Shown here: positions 16,169-24,512 of the stretch, in pieces
How the letters are laid out: each line of letters begins with the position of its first letter
Numbering within the stretch: the stretch's first letter is position 1
NCBI RefSeq assembly: GCF_013393185.1
Contig: NZ_QJQX01000063.1
Location: 1 to 64,000, forward strand
Source: Sphingobium lactosutens
GTDB lineage: Bacteria; Pseudomonadota; Alphaproteobacteria; Sphingomonadales; Sphingomonadaceae
DNA length: 64,000 nt
Direction: 5' to 3'
The notes under the pieces: model-generated
The model's input: only the letters and a program-made list of their open reading frames with translations
The model's database searches: none
What the model was told of the DNA's origin: nothing
Program-made: the position numbers and the translations under genes

Positions 16169-16920
16169 CCTCTTTCCTTCCGCATCAGATAGACATCCAT
16201 GATCCAGCCGTGCCGCGCCCGTAGCGCCGCCCGTTTAGCAACGATCCGGGGGCCGACCGACTCCAGAGACCCGGCGATCAGCGCCTGATGCGCCATGCCG
16301 AGATAGGCGCCCCACCAGATATGCACGCCGGTCGGGTCAACCACCTGAAACGCGCAGCCGCCGTCCAGCATCACCGCGACGCTATCCGCCTGCGCCGGCC
16401 AGCCATGATCGCGCAACTGCCGCCCGGTGGTGATCACCACCGGCTCAGCCAGCGCATTCAAGGTGATGGCATGGGCAGCGGTCAGGGCGTGGAGGCTGCT
16501 GATGCCCGGAACCACCGACACGCGCAATGCCATGCCCTGCGCGCGGAGCCGGTCGGCGATCCGCAATGTACTGTCATAGAGCGAGGGATCCCCCCAGACG
16601 AGCAGGGCCAGCCGACCACCGTCAGGCAGGTGCACGGCGATCTGTTCGGCCCAACAGGCCGCGATCGCATCATGCCAGTCCTGCACCGCGCCCAGATAAT
16701 CGCCCTGCTGCCGCCGCACCGGGAGGTCGAACTCCACCGTCCGGGTCGCACCGGTAAGGACGCGCGCGCACATATCGCGCCGCACCGCGATCAGGTCCGC
16801 CTTCTCCCCCCCCTTGCGCGGCAGCAGGATGAGGTCGGCAGCGTTCATCGCCCGGATCGCCGCCAGTGTGAGCTGGTCGGGATCGCCGGTGCCGATGCCG
16901 ATCAGGGTCAGGTCGATCAT
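16165..16920 (-). CDS. cobF: precorrin-6A synthase (deacetylating)
   Basis: This 251-residue SAM-dependent tetrapyrrole methyltransferase methylates C-1 of precorrin-5 and removes the acetyl group, giving precorrin-6A. It shows LTLIGIGTGDPDQLTLAAI at the N-terminus, LLPRKGGEKADLIAVRR, the SAM site LVWGDPSLYDSTLRI, VVPGISSLHAL and the CobF tail GRQLRDHGWP...WWGAYLGM. CobF is specific to the aerobic route. It is ATGA-coupled to cobB and cobO. Confidence 0.94.
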   Translation of the reverse strand: MIDLTLIGIGTGDPDQLTLAAIRAMNAADLILLPRKGGEKADLIAVRRDMCARVLTGATRTVEFDLPVRRQQGDYLGAVQDWHDAIAACWAEQIAVHLPDGGRLALLVWGDPSLYDSTLRIADRLRAQGMALRVSVVPGISSLHALTAAHAITLNALAEPVVITTGRQLRDHGWPAQADSVAVMLDGGCAFQVVDPTGVHIWWGAYLGMAHQALIAGSLESVGPRIVAKRAALRARHGWIMDVYLMRKERG

Positions 16921-18227
16921 GGGGCCGGCGCAATCATGTGGAAGAAGGTGCCGGTCACGCGGCCGCGATACGATCCGGTTTCAGCGACGGCGACGCCATC
17001 GGCATCAGTGACATGGGCCAGTGGCGCGTCGGGCTGGTCGAGGATGGTGGAATAATGGAACTCATGCCCGCGCAGCGTCGTGTCGGCGGCCATGCCGGCG
17101 ATGGGCGCGAGCAACCGGGCATGACGATAGCCCAGATGCATCCGCCGCTGGGCATAGCTGGTGACGAGGCCGAGCAGCCCGGCCATGGCATGACGCTGCC
17201 CATCCTTGTCGATCAATGCTTCGCCCAGCACCATATAGCCGCCGCATTCGCCATGCACCGGCCGGGTCCCCGCATGATGGTGCAACGCCGCCAGAAAGCG
17301 TGAAGCGGATGCGATCGGCCCGGCATGAAGTTCGGGATAGCCGCCCGGCAGCCAGACAAGGTCGGCGTCGATCGCCGGTGCCTCGTCCGCCAGCGGCGAG
17401 AAGGGCAATATCTCTGCCCCCGCGCGACGCCAGCCTTCCAGCAGATGGGGGTAGGTGAAGGAAAAGGCCGCATCCCGCGCCAGCGCGATACGCTGGGCGG
17501 GCGGGATCGGCAGGCGTCCAGCCGCACCGCCGGTCAGCCCTGCCGCCGCTATGTCTCGGATAACGGCCAGATCCGCGTGATCGCGCAGGAAGGCGGCATA
17601 GTCGGCGATCGCCCGATCGAGATCGGGATGCTCGACCGCCTGCACCAGCCCCAGATGCCGTTCCGGCAGGGTCAGATCGCCGCGCCGGGGCAGTGCGCCA
17701 AGCACGCGGATGCCCGCCGCCTCCATCCCCCGGCGCACCAGTCGTTCATGGCGTGGGCTGGCGACGCGATTGAGGATGACCCCGGCAAAGGGCAGGTCGG
17801 GATCGAAGCGCGCAAAGCCCATTGCCGTCGCCGCGGCGGACTGCGCCTGCCCCGACACGTCGATCACCAATATCACCGGCCAACCCATGCGCCGGGCGAT
17901 GTCGGCGCTGGCGCCATACCCGGTCCCGCCGGCGCTGGCGACGCCGTCATACAGGCCCATCGATCCTTCGGCGAGGATCATGTCCGCCCCGCTCGCCTCC
18001 GCAGCGATGGCGTCGATCAGGCCCGGCGTCATCGCCCAGCTGTCGAGGTTGAAGGAGGCCCGACCACAGGCCGCGCGGTGGAAGGCCGGGTCGATATAAT
18101 CCGGCCCGCTCTTGAACGGCTGAATGGCCAGCCCATCCTCGCGGAGCGCGCGCAGCAGGCCCAGCATCACCGTCGTCTTGCCGGTGCCGGAGGCCGGGGC
18201 GGCGATCATCAATCCTGGGACGGTCAT
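16917..18227 (-). CDS. cobB: cobyrinic acid a,c-diamide synthase (glutamine-hydrolysing)
   Basis: This 436-residue enzyme amidates the a and c side chains of (hydrogeno)byrinic acid. The N-terminal P-loop domain shows [19 protein letters not shown] near residue 9 and [13 protein letters not shown]. The C-terminal class-I glutaminase-like domain carries [13 protein letters not shown] and the nucleophile Cys in [11 protein letters not shown]. The tail GHEFHYSTI is also family-typical. It is ATGA-coupled to cobM and cobF. Confidence 0.94.
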   Translation of the reverse strand: MTVPGLMIAAPASGTGKTTVMLGLLRALREDGLAIQPFKSGPDYIDPAFHRAACGRASFNLDSWAMTPGLIDAIAAEASGADMILAEGSMGLYDGVASAGGTGYGASADIARRMGWPVILVIDVSGQAQSAAATAMGFARFDPDLPFAGVILNRVASPRHERLVRRGMEAAGIRVLGALPRRGDLTLPERHLGLVQAVEHPDLDRAIADYAAFLRDHADLAVIRDIAAAGLTGGAAGRLPIPPAQRIALARDAAFSFTYPHLLEGWRRAGAEILPFSPLADEAPAIDADLVWLPGGYPELHAGPIASASRFLAALHHHAGTRPVHGECGGYMVLGEALIDKDGQRHAMAGLLGLVTSYAQRRMHLGYRHARLLAPIAGMAADTTLRGHEFHYSTILDQPDAPLAHVTDADGVAVAETGSYRGRVTGTFFHMIAPAP

Positions 18228-19009
18228 TCGTTCACTCCCGTAAAAGGCGAGTCTGCCGATCGCGGCCGGAAACGCCGGTCATAATCGGGCGCATAAAGGC
18301 TGCTTTCGCCGAAATCCTCGGCCGCCAATACCTGTCCCACCAGGATCAACGCCGTGCGCTCCATGCTGCCGGCCACCGCCTGTTCGATGGTGGACAGCGT
18401 GCCGCGCACGATCCGCTGGTCGGGCCAGCTTGCCCGCCACACCACTGCGACGGGGCAGTCAGGCCCGTGCGTCGGCAGCAGGTCCGCGATCACCTGCGCC
18501 AGATTATGGATCGACAGATGGATGGCGAGCGTTGCGCCGGTCGCACCGAAGGCCCCCAATGCCTCGCCCGGTGGCATCGCGCTGGAGCGCCCCGGCGTGC
18601 GGGTCAGAACCAGCGACTGGGCAAGGCCGGGCAGAGTCAGTTCCGCCTGCAATGCGGCGGCGGCGGCGGCAAAGGAGGGCACGCCCGGCGTCACCTCATA
18701 AGGGATGTCCAGTGCGCGCAGCCGCCGCAACTGCTCACCCATCGCCGACCAGACCGACAGGTCGCCCGAATGGAGCCGCGCCACATCCTGCCCCGCCGCA
18801 TGGGCCGCCGCCATTTCGGCGATGATACCGTCGAGCGAGAGCGGCGCGGTGTTCACGATCCGCGCTCCGGGCGGGCAATGGTCGAGCAGCGCCTGCGGCA
18901 CCAGCGAACCGGCATAGAGACAAACCGGCGAGGCCGCGATCCGATCGCGTCCGCGCAAGGTCAGCAGGTCGGGCGCGCCGGGACCGGCGCCGATGAAGTG
19001 GATGGTCAT
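18224..19009 (-). CDS. cobM: precorrin-4 C11-methyltransferase
   Basis: This 261-residue tetrapyrrole methylase methylates C-11 of precorrin-4. It begins [20 protein letters not shown] and contains [39 protein letters not shown] (SAM site), [17 protein letters not shown] and [17 protein letters not shown], all in the CobM/CbiF order. It is ATGA-coupled to cobE upstream and cobB downstream. Confidence 0.95.
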   Translation of the reverse strand: MTIHFIGAGPGAPDLLTLRGRDRIAASPVCLYAGSLVPQALLDHCPPGARIVNTAPLSLDGIIAEMAAAHAAGQDVARLHSGDLSVWSAMGEQLRRLRALDIPYEVTPGVPSFAAAAAALQAELTLPGLAQSLVLTRTPGRSSAMPPGEALGAFGATGATLAIHLSIHNLAQVIADLLPTHGPDCPVAVVWRASWPDQRIVRGTLSTIEQAVAGSMERTALILVGQVLAAEDFGESSLYAPDYDRRFRPRSADSPFTGVNE

Positions 19010-19371
19010 GATTGCGGTCCTCTGGCGATGGCGCAGGTCGCCATGCGATCGGGGGCGATGAAACGGGGGACGAGAAGCAAAGCGCCGGGGCCCGCGGCGG
19101 CAAGTGCAGCCGCTTCGCTCACGCTGCCGGTGCCGCGCGCGGCCATGCTCGCGGTCGAGCGGGTCTGCGTTTCGGCTGCGGCCAGCGCGTCGGGCGCAAT
19201 GCCGGTCAGTGGCAGGCCGAGCCTCTTGGCGAGCGGCGCGAGCAACGCCAGTTTGTCCTCAGGCGCGGCGAGCAGGGTTACGGGCGGCGCGCTGCGTTGT
19301 GCGCCCTCCAACGCCGCGCGCAGCGACGCCTCCGTCGCGCCCGCGCGGAAGCCGAAGCCAGCGACGATCAT
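19006..19371 (-). CDS. cobE: CobE-like cobalamin biosynthesis protein
   Basis: This 121-residue small protein is homologous to the C-terminal domain of CbiG. It opens [21 protein letters not shown] and has [40 protein letters not shown] and [21 protein letters not shown]. CobE is needed for aerobic corrin synthesis, but its exact step is not settled. The start is the ATG at 19371, which overlaps the cobL stop by 4 bp; the frame open further upstream is antisense to cobL and not used. Confidence 0.88.
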   Translation of the reverse strand: MIVAGFGFRAGATEASLRAALEGAQRSAPPVTLLAAPEDKLALLAPLAKRLGLPLTGIAPDALAAAETQTRSTASMAARGTGSVSEAAALAAAGPGALLLVPRFIAPDRMATCAIARGPQS

Positions 19372-20582
19372 AGCGTCACGCTCCACTGCACCAGCGGATA
19401 GCTCGCCCGCCAACCGCGGCGCGATCCGATCGGCGCGACCTCTGCCAGATCGATGCGCAACAGATGCCCGCCCTTGTCCGCCTGCCACTGCGCCAGCAGC
19501 GCTTCGGACTCCAGCGTCACCGCATTGGCGACCAGCCGACACCCCATCGACAGCCGCGCCCAGAGCGCCTGCAGCAGAGCCTGTGACAGGCCGCCGCCGA
19601 TAAAGACGGCATCGGGCTGTCCTTCGGGCAGGGCTTCGGGTGCGCGGCCGATCCGGACATCGATCCGGTCGACGCCCAGAGCCGTGGCATTGGCCGCCAC
19701 CCGCATCGCGCGTGCCGGATCGGCTTCCAGCGCCACGACATGGTTGGCGGGATGAGCGAGCAGCCATTCGATCCCGATCGAGCCTGACCCCGCACCAATA
19801 TCCCACAGCAGTTCGCCCGGCCTCGGCGCCAGCGCGGACAGGGTTAGCGCGCGAACCGGCCGCTTGCTGATCTGCCCGTCATGATCGAACCAGTCGTCGG
19901 AAAGGCCCGATGCGCAGGGCAGCACTCTGCCCCCGCCGGTGCAGTCGATTCCCAGCGCCACCGGATGCGCCACATCCTCCGGCACCGTCGCATCGGCACG
20001 CACCGTTCGCACGCGTTCGCGCGGGCCGCCCAGCGACTCCAATATGTACAGCGTCGACGCGCCGAAGTCCTGCCCGGTCAGCCAGGCGGCCACCTCGCGC
20101 ACCGCCGCGCCGTCCCGCAGCAGCGCGACGATCCGCCGTCCCGGCGCGAGATGCGGTCGCAGCCGCATCACCGGCGCGGCATGGATCGCGACGCAGGCCA
20201 TGTCCTGCAACGCCCAGCCCAATCGCGCCGCCGCCAGCGAAAATGTGGAAGGCACGGGATGCGCCACCCATTCTTCCCGCTCCAAATGCCGCGTCAGGCT
20301 GCTCCCCGCGCCGAACCAGAAGGGGTCGCCCGACGCCAGCACTACAACCGCCCGTCCGCGCTCCGCCAGCAATAGAGGGACGCCGTCGGCGAAGGGGACT
20401 GGCCATATCAGCGTCCGCCCTCTATGCTCGTCCAGCAGCGCAAGATGCCGGGCCGGTCCCATGACCAGTTCCGCCGCATCGATCGCCGCGCGGGCCGGTG
20501 CGGCCAGCCCGTCCCATCCATCCTCGCCGATGCCGACGATCGTCAGCCATGGCCGTGCCGGACTTTCAACCACGCGCAACAT
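19368..20582 (-). CDS. cobL: precorrin-6Y C5,15-methyltransferase (decarboxylating)
   Basis: This bifunctional protein of about 404 residues methylates C-5 and C-15 and decarboxylates the acetate side chain. The CbiE-like N-terminal domain shows WLTIVGIGEDGWDGL, VLASGDPFWFGAGSSL and STFSLAAARLGWAL. The CbiT-like C-terminal domain shows LLWDIGAGSGSIGIEWL and GQPDAVFIGGG. The ATG at 20582 is chosen; a GTG nine bases inside is also possible. The first 53 bp overlap the divergent cobK start, so its promoter must lie within or beyond cobK unless it is read from the cobJ side. Confidence 0.93.
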   Translation of the reverse strand: MLRVVESPARPWLTIVGIGEDGWDGLAAPARAAIDAAELVMGPARHLALLDEHRGRTLIWPVPFADGVPLLLAERGRAVVVLASGDPFWFGAGSSLTRHLEREEWVAHPVPSTFSLAAARLGWALQDMACVAIHAAPVMRLRPHLAPGRRIVALLRDGAAVREVAAWLTGQDFGASTLYILESLGGPRERVRTVRADATVPEDVAHPVALGIDCTGGGRVLPCASGLSDDWFDHDGQISKRPVRALTLSALAPRPGELLWDIGAGSGSIGIEWLLAHPANHVVALEADPARAMRVAANATALGVDRIDVRIGRAPEALPEGQPDAVFIGGGLSQALLQALWARLSMGCRLVANAVTLESEALLAQWQADKGGHLLRIDLAEVAPIGSRRGWRASYPLVQWSVTL

Positions 20583-21321
20583 CCTGATATTGGGCGGCAC
20601 CACCGAAGCGAGCGCGCTTGCCCGCCTGCTGACCGAGCGTGGCGAACGGGCGACGCTCAGCTATGCCGGCCGGGTCGACAGCCCGCGCCCGCAGCCCGTG
20701 CCGGTGCGGATCGGCGGTTTTGGCGGCGCGGAGGGGCTGGCCGACCATCTGCGGGTGCAGGGCGTGACCCATCTGGTCGATGCCACCCATCCCTTCGCCG
20801 CGACGATGAGCGCCAATGCAGTGACGGCCGCGCGCATGGCCGGCGTCGCCCATGTCGCGCTGACCCGCCCGGCCTGGCGCGCCACGGCCGGGGATCGCTG
20901 GACCCATGTGCCGGACCTTGCCGCGGCTATCGCGGCGCTCGACGGCCCCGCGCGCCGGATCATGCTGGCGCTCGGCCGGATGCACGCGGACGCCTTCGCC
21001 GCGCAGCCGCAGCATTTTTATCTCCTGCGCTTCGTCGACCAGCCGGCCACACCGCCGGCCTTGCTCCATTACCATCTGGTTATCGATCGCGGACCATTTG
21101 ACGTGGTAAGCGACATGCACCTGATGCAGGCGCACGGCATCGATCTCATCCTCAGCAAGAATGCCGGCGGCACGGGCGCGCGGGCCAAGCTGATCGCCGC
21201 GCGCAACCTCGGCCTGCCGGTGCTGATGATCGATCGCCCCGCCTTGCTCGACCGGCTGGAACTGCATGATCCCCGCGCCGTGCTGCACTGGATCGATCAT
21301 GGCGCCGACCGGGGCGTGTAA
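20530..21321 (+). CDS. cobK: precorrin-6A reductase, antisense inside the cob operon
   Basis: This 263-residue NADPH-dependent reductase turns precorrin-6A into dihydro-precorrin-6. It shows NILILGGTTEASALARLL, then VDATHPFAATMSANAVTAA, ALTRPAWRA, LALGRMHADAF, FDVVSDMHLMQAHGIDLILS and the nucleotide-site tail SKNAGGTGARAKLIAARNLG. It is the only cob gene on the plus strand. The ATG at 20530 overlaps cobL by 53 bp head to head, and its 3-prime end overlaps the cobJ end by 25 bp tail to tail. No strong ribosome site precedes the ATG, so the start is uncertain. Confidence 0.93.
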   Translation: MPTIVSHGRAGLSTTRNILILGGTTEASALARLLTERGERATLSYAGRVDSPRPQPVPVRIGGFGGAEGLADHLRVQGVTHLVDATHPFAATMSANAVTAARMAGVAHVALTRPAWRATAGDRWTHVPDLAAAIAALDGPARRIMLALGRMHADAFAAQPQHFYLLRFVDQPATPPALLHYHLVIDRGPFDVVSDMHLMQAHGIDLILSKNAGGTGARAKLIAARNLGLPVLMIDRPALLDRLELHDPRAVLHWIDHGADRGV

Positions 21322-22046
21322 AGGATCGGTGCGCCCTCACGGGGGATAATCCGCGTCAGGCTCGACCCGATAATGACGACCGTCCGCATGTCCGCCATGT
21401 CGGGCGTCGCCTGCGACAAGGGCACGATGCGCAATGCCTCTTCCGGCGTCGACACGGCCCGCGCGAACAGGACAGGGCGATCGTCACCGCTCGCATCGCG
21501 TAGCAGGTCGAGCGCACGGGCAAAGCCCTCCGGTCGCGCCTTCGACCGGGGATTGTAGAGGGCGATCGCGAAATCCGCCTCGACCGCCAGTCGCAACCGC
21601 CGCTCCACCAGCGCCCAGGGCTTCAGATTGTCCGACAGGTTGATGGCGCAGAAATCATGACCCAGCGGCGCCCCCGCGCGCGCGCTCGCCGCCAGCATCG
21701 CCGTGATGCCCGGCAGCACACGGATGTCGAGCGCGCGCCAGTCGTCCGGCCCGGCCTCCAGCGCCTCGAACACTGCCGCCGCCATGGCGAAGATGCCGGG
21801 ATCGCCCGACGACACCACGACCACGCGCCGCCCCGCCGCTGCCATCTCCAGCGCATGGGCGGCCCGCTGGCGCTCCACCCGATTGTCGGACGGATGCAGG
21901 GTCAGCCCCTCACGCGGCGCGATCCGCGCGACATAGGGGATATAGCCGACCACGTCGGTCGCCTCCGCCAGCGCCGCCGTCACTTCGGGCGTCACCAGCG
22001 CCTCGTCGCCCGGTCCCAGCCCGGCTATAGCGATCCACCCGCTCAT
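21297..22046 (-). CDS. cobJ: precorrin-3B C17-methyltransferase
   Basis: This 249-residue tetrapyrrole methylase contracts the macrocycle and methylates C-17. It begins MSGWIAIAGLGPGDEALVTP and contains DVVGYIPYVARI, LHPSDNRVERQRAAHALEMA, VVVVSSGDPGIFAMAAAVFE, GHDFCAINLSDNLKPWALVE and ALYNPRSKARPE, the full CobJ signature. The start ATG at 22046 overlaps the cobI stop by 4 bp. Its 3-prime end overlaps convergent cobK by 25 bp. Confidence 0.95.
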   Translation of the reverse strand: MSGWIAIAGLGPGDEALVTPEVTAALAEATDVVGYIPYVARIAPREGLTLHPSDNRVERQRAAHALEMAAAGRRVVVVSSGDPGIFAMAAAVFEALEAGPDDWRALDIRVLPGITAMLAASARAGAPLGHDFCAINLSDNLKPWALVERRLRLAVEADFAIALYNPRSKARPEGFARALDLLRDASGDDRPVLFARAVSTPEEALRIVPLSQATPDMADMRTVVIIGSSLTRIIPREGAPILYTPRSAP

Positions 22047-22774
22047 GGCCGACGGCCCTGTCCGTGGATCAGCAGGATCGAGAAATAGGGCGTGACGCTC
22101 TCCGCCTGCCCCAGCGGCGTCACCTTCTGTTCGGGCATGGCGGCATATTCGACCAGCCACGCCTCCGCTTCGCGCCCCGCCGCCGCGACCGCGCGGCGCA
22201 GCTTGGGCAGGTTTCGGCCGATCTTCATCACCACCAGCGCGTCGGTGTCCCGGATGCGGCGGGCCAGATCCGCCTCCGGCAGGGTCGCCATCAGCACTGT
22301 CAGCACGTCGTCGCCCCAGGTGATCGGCGCGCCGCTGGCGGTCCATGCGCCCGCCATGCCGCTGATCCCCGGCACGATCCGCACCGGCACGCTGCCCGAC
22401 AACCGGCTGTGCAGGTGCATGAAGGAGCCGTAGAAAAAGGGATCGCCCTCGCACAGCACCACGACATCCTCGCCCGCCTGCGCCAGCGTGGCGAGCCGTT
22501 CGGTGCAGTCGGCATAGAAGGTGGAAAGGCATTCATTGTAGCGCGGGTCGCTGAGCGGAATTTCGGTCGTCACCGGATATTCCATCGCGATCTCGACCAC
22601 ATCGGGCCGCAGCATCCCCTCGACGATGCGCCGCGCCTGCCCCGGCCGGCCGGCCTTGCGGAAATAGGCGACATGGCGCGCGTCCCGCACCAACCGGTCC
22701 GCGCGGACGCTCAGCAGATCCTGCGCGCCGGGGCCGAGGCCGACGCCGTGAATGGTGCCCAACATGTTGCTCAT
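22043..22774 (-). CDS. cobI: precorrin-2 C20-methyltransferase
   Basis: This 243-residue SAM-dependent methylase adds the C-20 methyl to precorrin-2. It shows GTIHGVGLGPGAQDLLSVRA, VAYFRKAGRPGQARRI, VVVLCEGDPFFYGSFMHLHS, RIVPGISGMAGAWTASGAPI, VVMKIGRNLPKLRRA and LVEYAAMPEQKVTPL. The ATG at 22774 overlaps the cobH stop by 4 bp (ATGA), and the gene is likewise coupled to cobJ. Confidence 0.95.
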   Translation of the reverse strand: MSNMLGTIHGVGLGPGAQDLLSVRADRLVRDARHVAYFRKAGRPGQARRIVEGMLRPDVVEIAMEYPVTTEIPLSDPRYNECLSTFYADCTERLATLAQAGEDVVVLCEGDPFFYGSFMHLHSRLSGSVPVRIVPGISGMAGAWTASGAPITWGDDVLTVLMATLPEADLARRIRDTDALVVMKIGRNLPKLRRAVAAAGREAEAWLVEYAAMPEQKVTPLGQAESVTPYFSILLIHGQGRRP

Positions 22775-23400
22775 TCCGCGCGGCTCGCCAGCGCGTTCAC
22801 CGCCGCGACGGTGATGGCGCTGCCGCCCAGCCGCCCATCGACGATGCAGCAGGGCACGGGCTGTTCCTTCCAGAGCGCTGCCTTGGATTCCGCCGCACCG
22901 ACGAAGCCGACCGGGCAGCCAATGATCGCCGCCGGACGTGGGCAATCCGGGTCGGACAGCATGTCGAGCAGATGAAACAGGGCGGTCGGCGCATTGCCGA
23001 TGGCCACCACAGCGCCCCCAAGATGCGGCCGCCATAGTTCCAGCGCGGCGGCGGACCGGGTGTTGCCGATCGCCTGCGCCAGTTGCGGCACGGACGGATC
23101 GCCCAGCGTGCAGATAACTGAATTGTTCGTCGGCAGCCGCGCCCGCGTCACCCCTTCAGACACCATGCGCACATCGCACAGGATCGGTGCGCCGCCGGCT
23201 AACGCCTCGCGCGCCGCTTCGGCAAAGCCGGGAGAAAAGCGGATATGCGGCGCCAGTTCCACCATGCCGGCGGCATGGATCATGCGGACGGCCACCGGCT
23301 CTTCCTCGGCGGAAAACCGCCCGAGCGCCGCCTCCGCCCGGATGATGGCGAAGGATTGGCGATAGATCGCCGCACCATCGGTTTCATAGACATGCGGCAT
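22771..23400 (-). CDS. cobH: precorrin-8X methylmutase
   Basis: This 209-residue enzyme moves a methyl from C-11 to C-12, making hydrogenobyrinic acid. The catalytic His lies in VRMIHAAGMVELAPHIRF near residue 41. LCDVRMVSEGVTRARLP, ALELWRPHLGGAVVAIGNAP, LFHLLDML, IIGCPVGFVGAAESKAAL and GRLGGSAITVAAVNALA follow. The start at 23400 shares one base with the cobG stop (TGATG), and the end is ATGA-coupled to cobI. Confidence 0.96.
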   Translation of the reverse strand: MPHVYETDGAAIYRQSFAIIRAEAALGRFSAEEEPVAVRMIHAAGMVELAPHIRFSPGFAEAAREALAGGAPILCDVRMVSEGVTRARLPTNNSVICTLGDPSVPQLAQAIGNTRSAAALELWRPHLGGAVVAIGNAPTALFHLLDMLSDPDCPRPAAIIGCPVGFVGAAESKAALWKEQPVPCCIVDGRLGGSAITVAAVNALASRAE

Positions 23401-24512
23401 CAATATACTCCCAGATAGGCAAGCAGGGCGGGCATATCCATGCCGGCCCGCACTGGCGGCGATCCCGCTTTGGCGTTCTTCGCGATATCGTAATGGCCGT
23501 CCCTGCCGGTGATGCAGAGATGGGCGGCGGTAGCGCATGCGCAGCCCTTGGCGCAGCCCGAGACATGCAGGCGCCCGTCGACATGCGGGGCGATGCGCTG
23601 CGCCAGCAGGCGCGTCTCGACGCTTGCCTGCGGACAGCGCGGCTTTCCGGGACAAGCATCGACACGCAGCAGCGGGTCGAGCGGGTCGTGCAGCAATCCC
23701 CGGATCGGACGCCCTGCATCGCCCTCGACGATCAGCGTCCGCCAGGGGGTGAGGCGGACCGCACCAGTCGCCAGTTCCGCCAGCGTCGGCGCCTCGATCT
23801 GCCCGAACGGCACGCCATAGGCAAAGCCGAGCGGATGGGCGCCGGCCCGGACCGGGATGACTGCACTGGCAGGCGCGATATGGCCCTCCGCCCAATCAGG
23901 CAAGCGCGCGTCATGTCGCGCCATGCGCCCGGCCGCAGAGCCGCCGCTGGCGACGAACCAGTGCGCCAGCGCTATCAGCGCATCGACCTCCCGCCCGACA
24001 ATGACGTCCACGCCCAGCGCCCGACCGTCCGCGCGCAGGATCAAGCCGCCATGCGCCCCGCGCTCGATCCGAAAATCGCCCGCTTCCCCTATCAACTGCG
24101 GCGCATGGCCTGCATCGATGACAAAGCCGATTTTTGCCGGCAACTCCGGCAATTCGGCCAGCCGCCCGATTAGTTCTTCGGCGACCCGCGCCGTGTCGTC
24201 GCCCGCTTGCCACTCTGGCGCCACCATCAGAGACCGCCGTGCTTCCATCCTCGGATCGGCATTTGTCAGTCCCAGCGACACCAGCCGTTCGACCAGCGGT
24301 CGCCAGCCCTGTTCGCTCACCCCCCGGATTTGCAGGTTCGCGCGGCTGGTCAGGTCGATCAGCCCATTGCCATGGATCGCAGCCGCTTCGCTCAGCCCAA
24401 TCAGTTGCGCCGCGTTGATCCGCCCCAACGGCGGCCGCACCCGCACCAGCAGGCCATCGCCCGCCGCCATCGGATGCCAGGCATCGGGGCACCAGCCCTT
24501 CACCATACTCAT
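23400..24512 (-). CDS. cobG: precorrin-3B synthase
   Basis: This 370-residue ferredoxin-nitrite/sulfite-reductase-like Fe-S enzyme oxidises precorrin-3A with oxygen. It shows WCPDAWHPMAAGDGLLVRVR, GLIDLTSRANLQIRGV, PLGFAYGVPFGQIEA and the cluster cysteines in DACPGKPRCPQASVETR and VSGCAKGCAC. CobG marks the oxygen-dependent route. The ATG at 24512 overlaps the cobN stop by 4 bp; an upstream in-frame start would run into cobN and is not used. Confidence 0.93.
   Translation of the reverse strand: MSMVKGWCPDAWHPMAAGDGLLVRVRPPLGRINAAQLIGLSEAAAIHGNGLIDLTSRANLQIRGVSEQGWRPLVERLVSLGLTNADPRMEARRSLMVAPEWQAGDDTARVAEELIGRLAELPELPAKIGFVIDAGHAPQLIGEAGDFRIERGAHGGLILRADGRALGVDVIVGREVDALIALAHWFVASGGSAAGRMARHDARLPDWAEGHIAPASAVIPVRAGAHPLGFAYGVPFGQIEAPTLAELATGAVRLTPWRTLIVEGDAGRPIRGLLHDPLDPLLRVDACPGKPRCPQASVETRLLAQRIAPHVDGRLHVSGCAKGCACATAAHLCITGRDGHYDIAKNAKAGSPPVRAGMDMPALLAYLGVY

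Noticed and set aside
19372..19806. N-terminal extension of cobE
   Set aside because: It lies antisense-free but out of frame inside cobL, and the conserved CobE start is the coupled ATG at 19371.
22047..22532. Upstream extension of cobJ into cobI
   Set aside because: The open frame continues only as an out-of-frame shadow of cobI; the ATG at 22046 begins the conserved protein.
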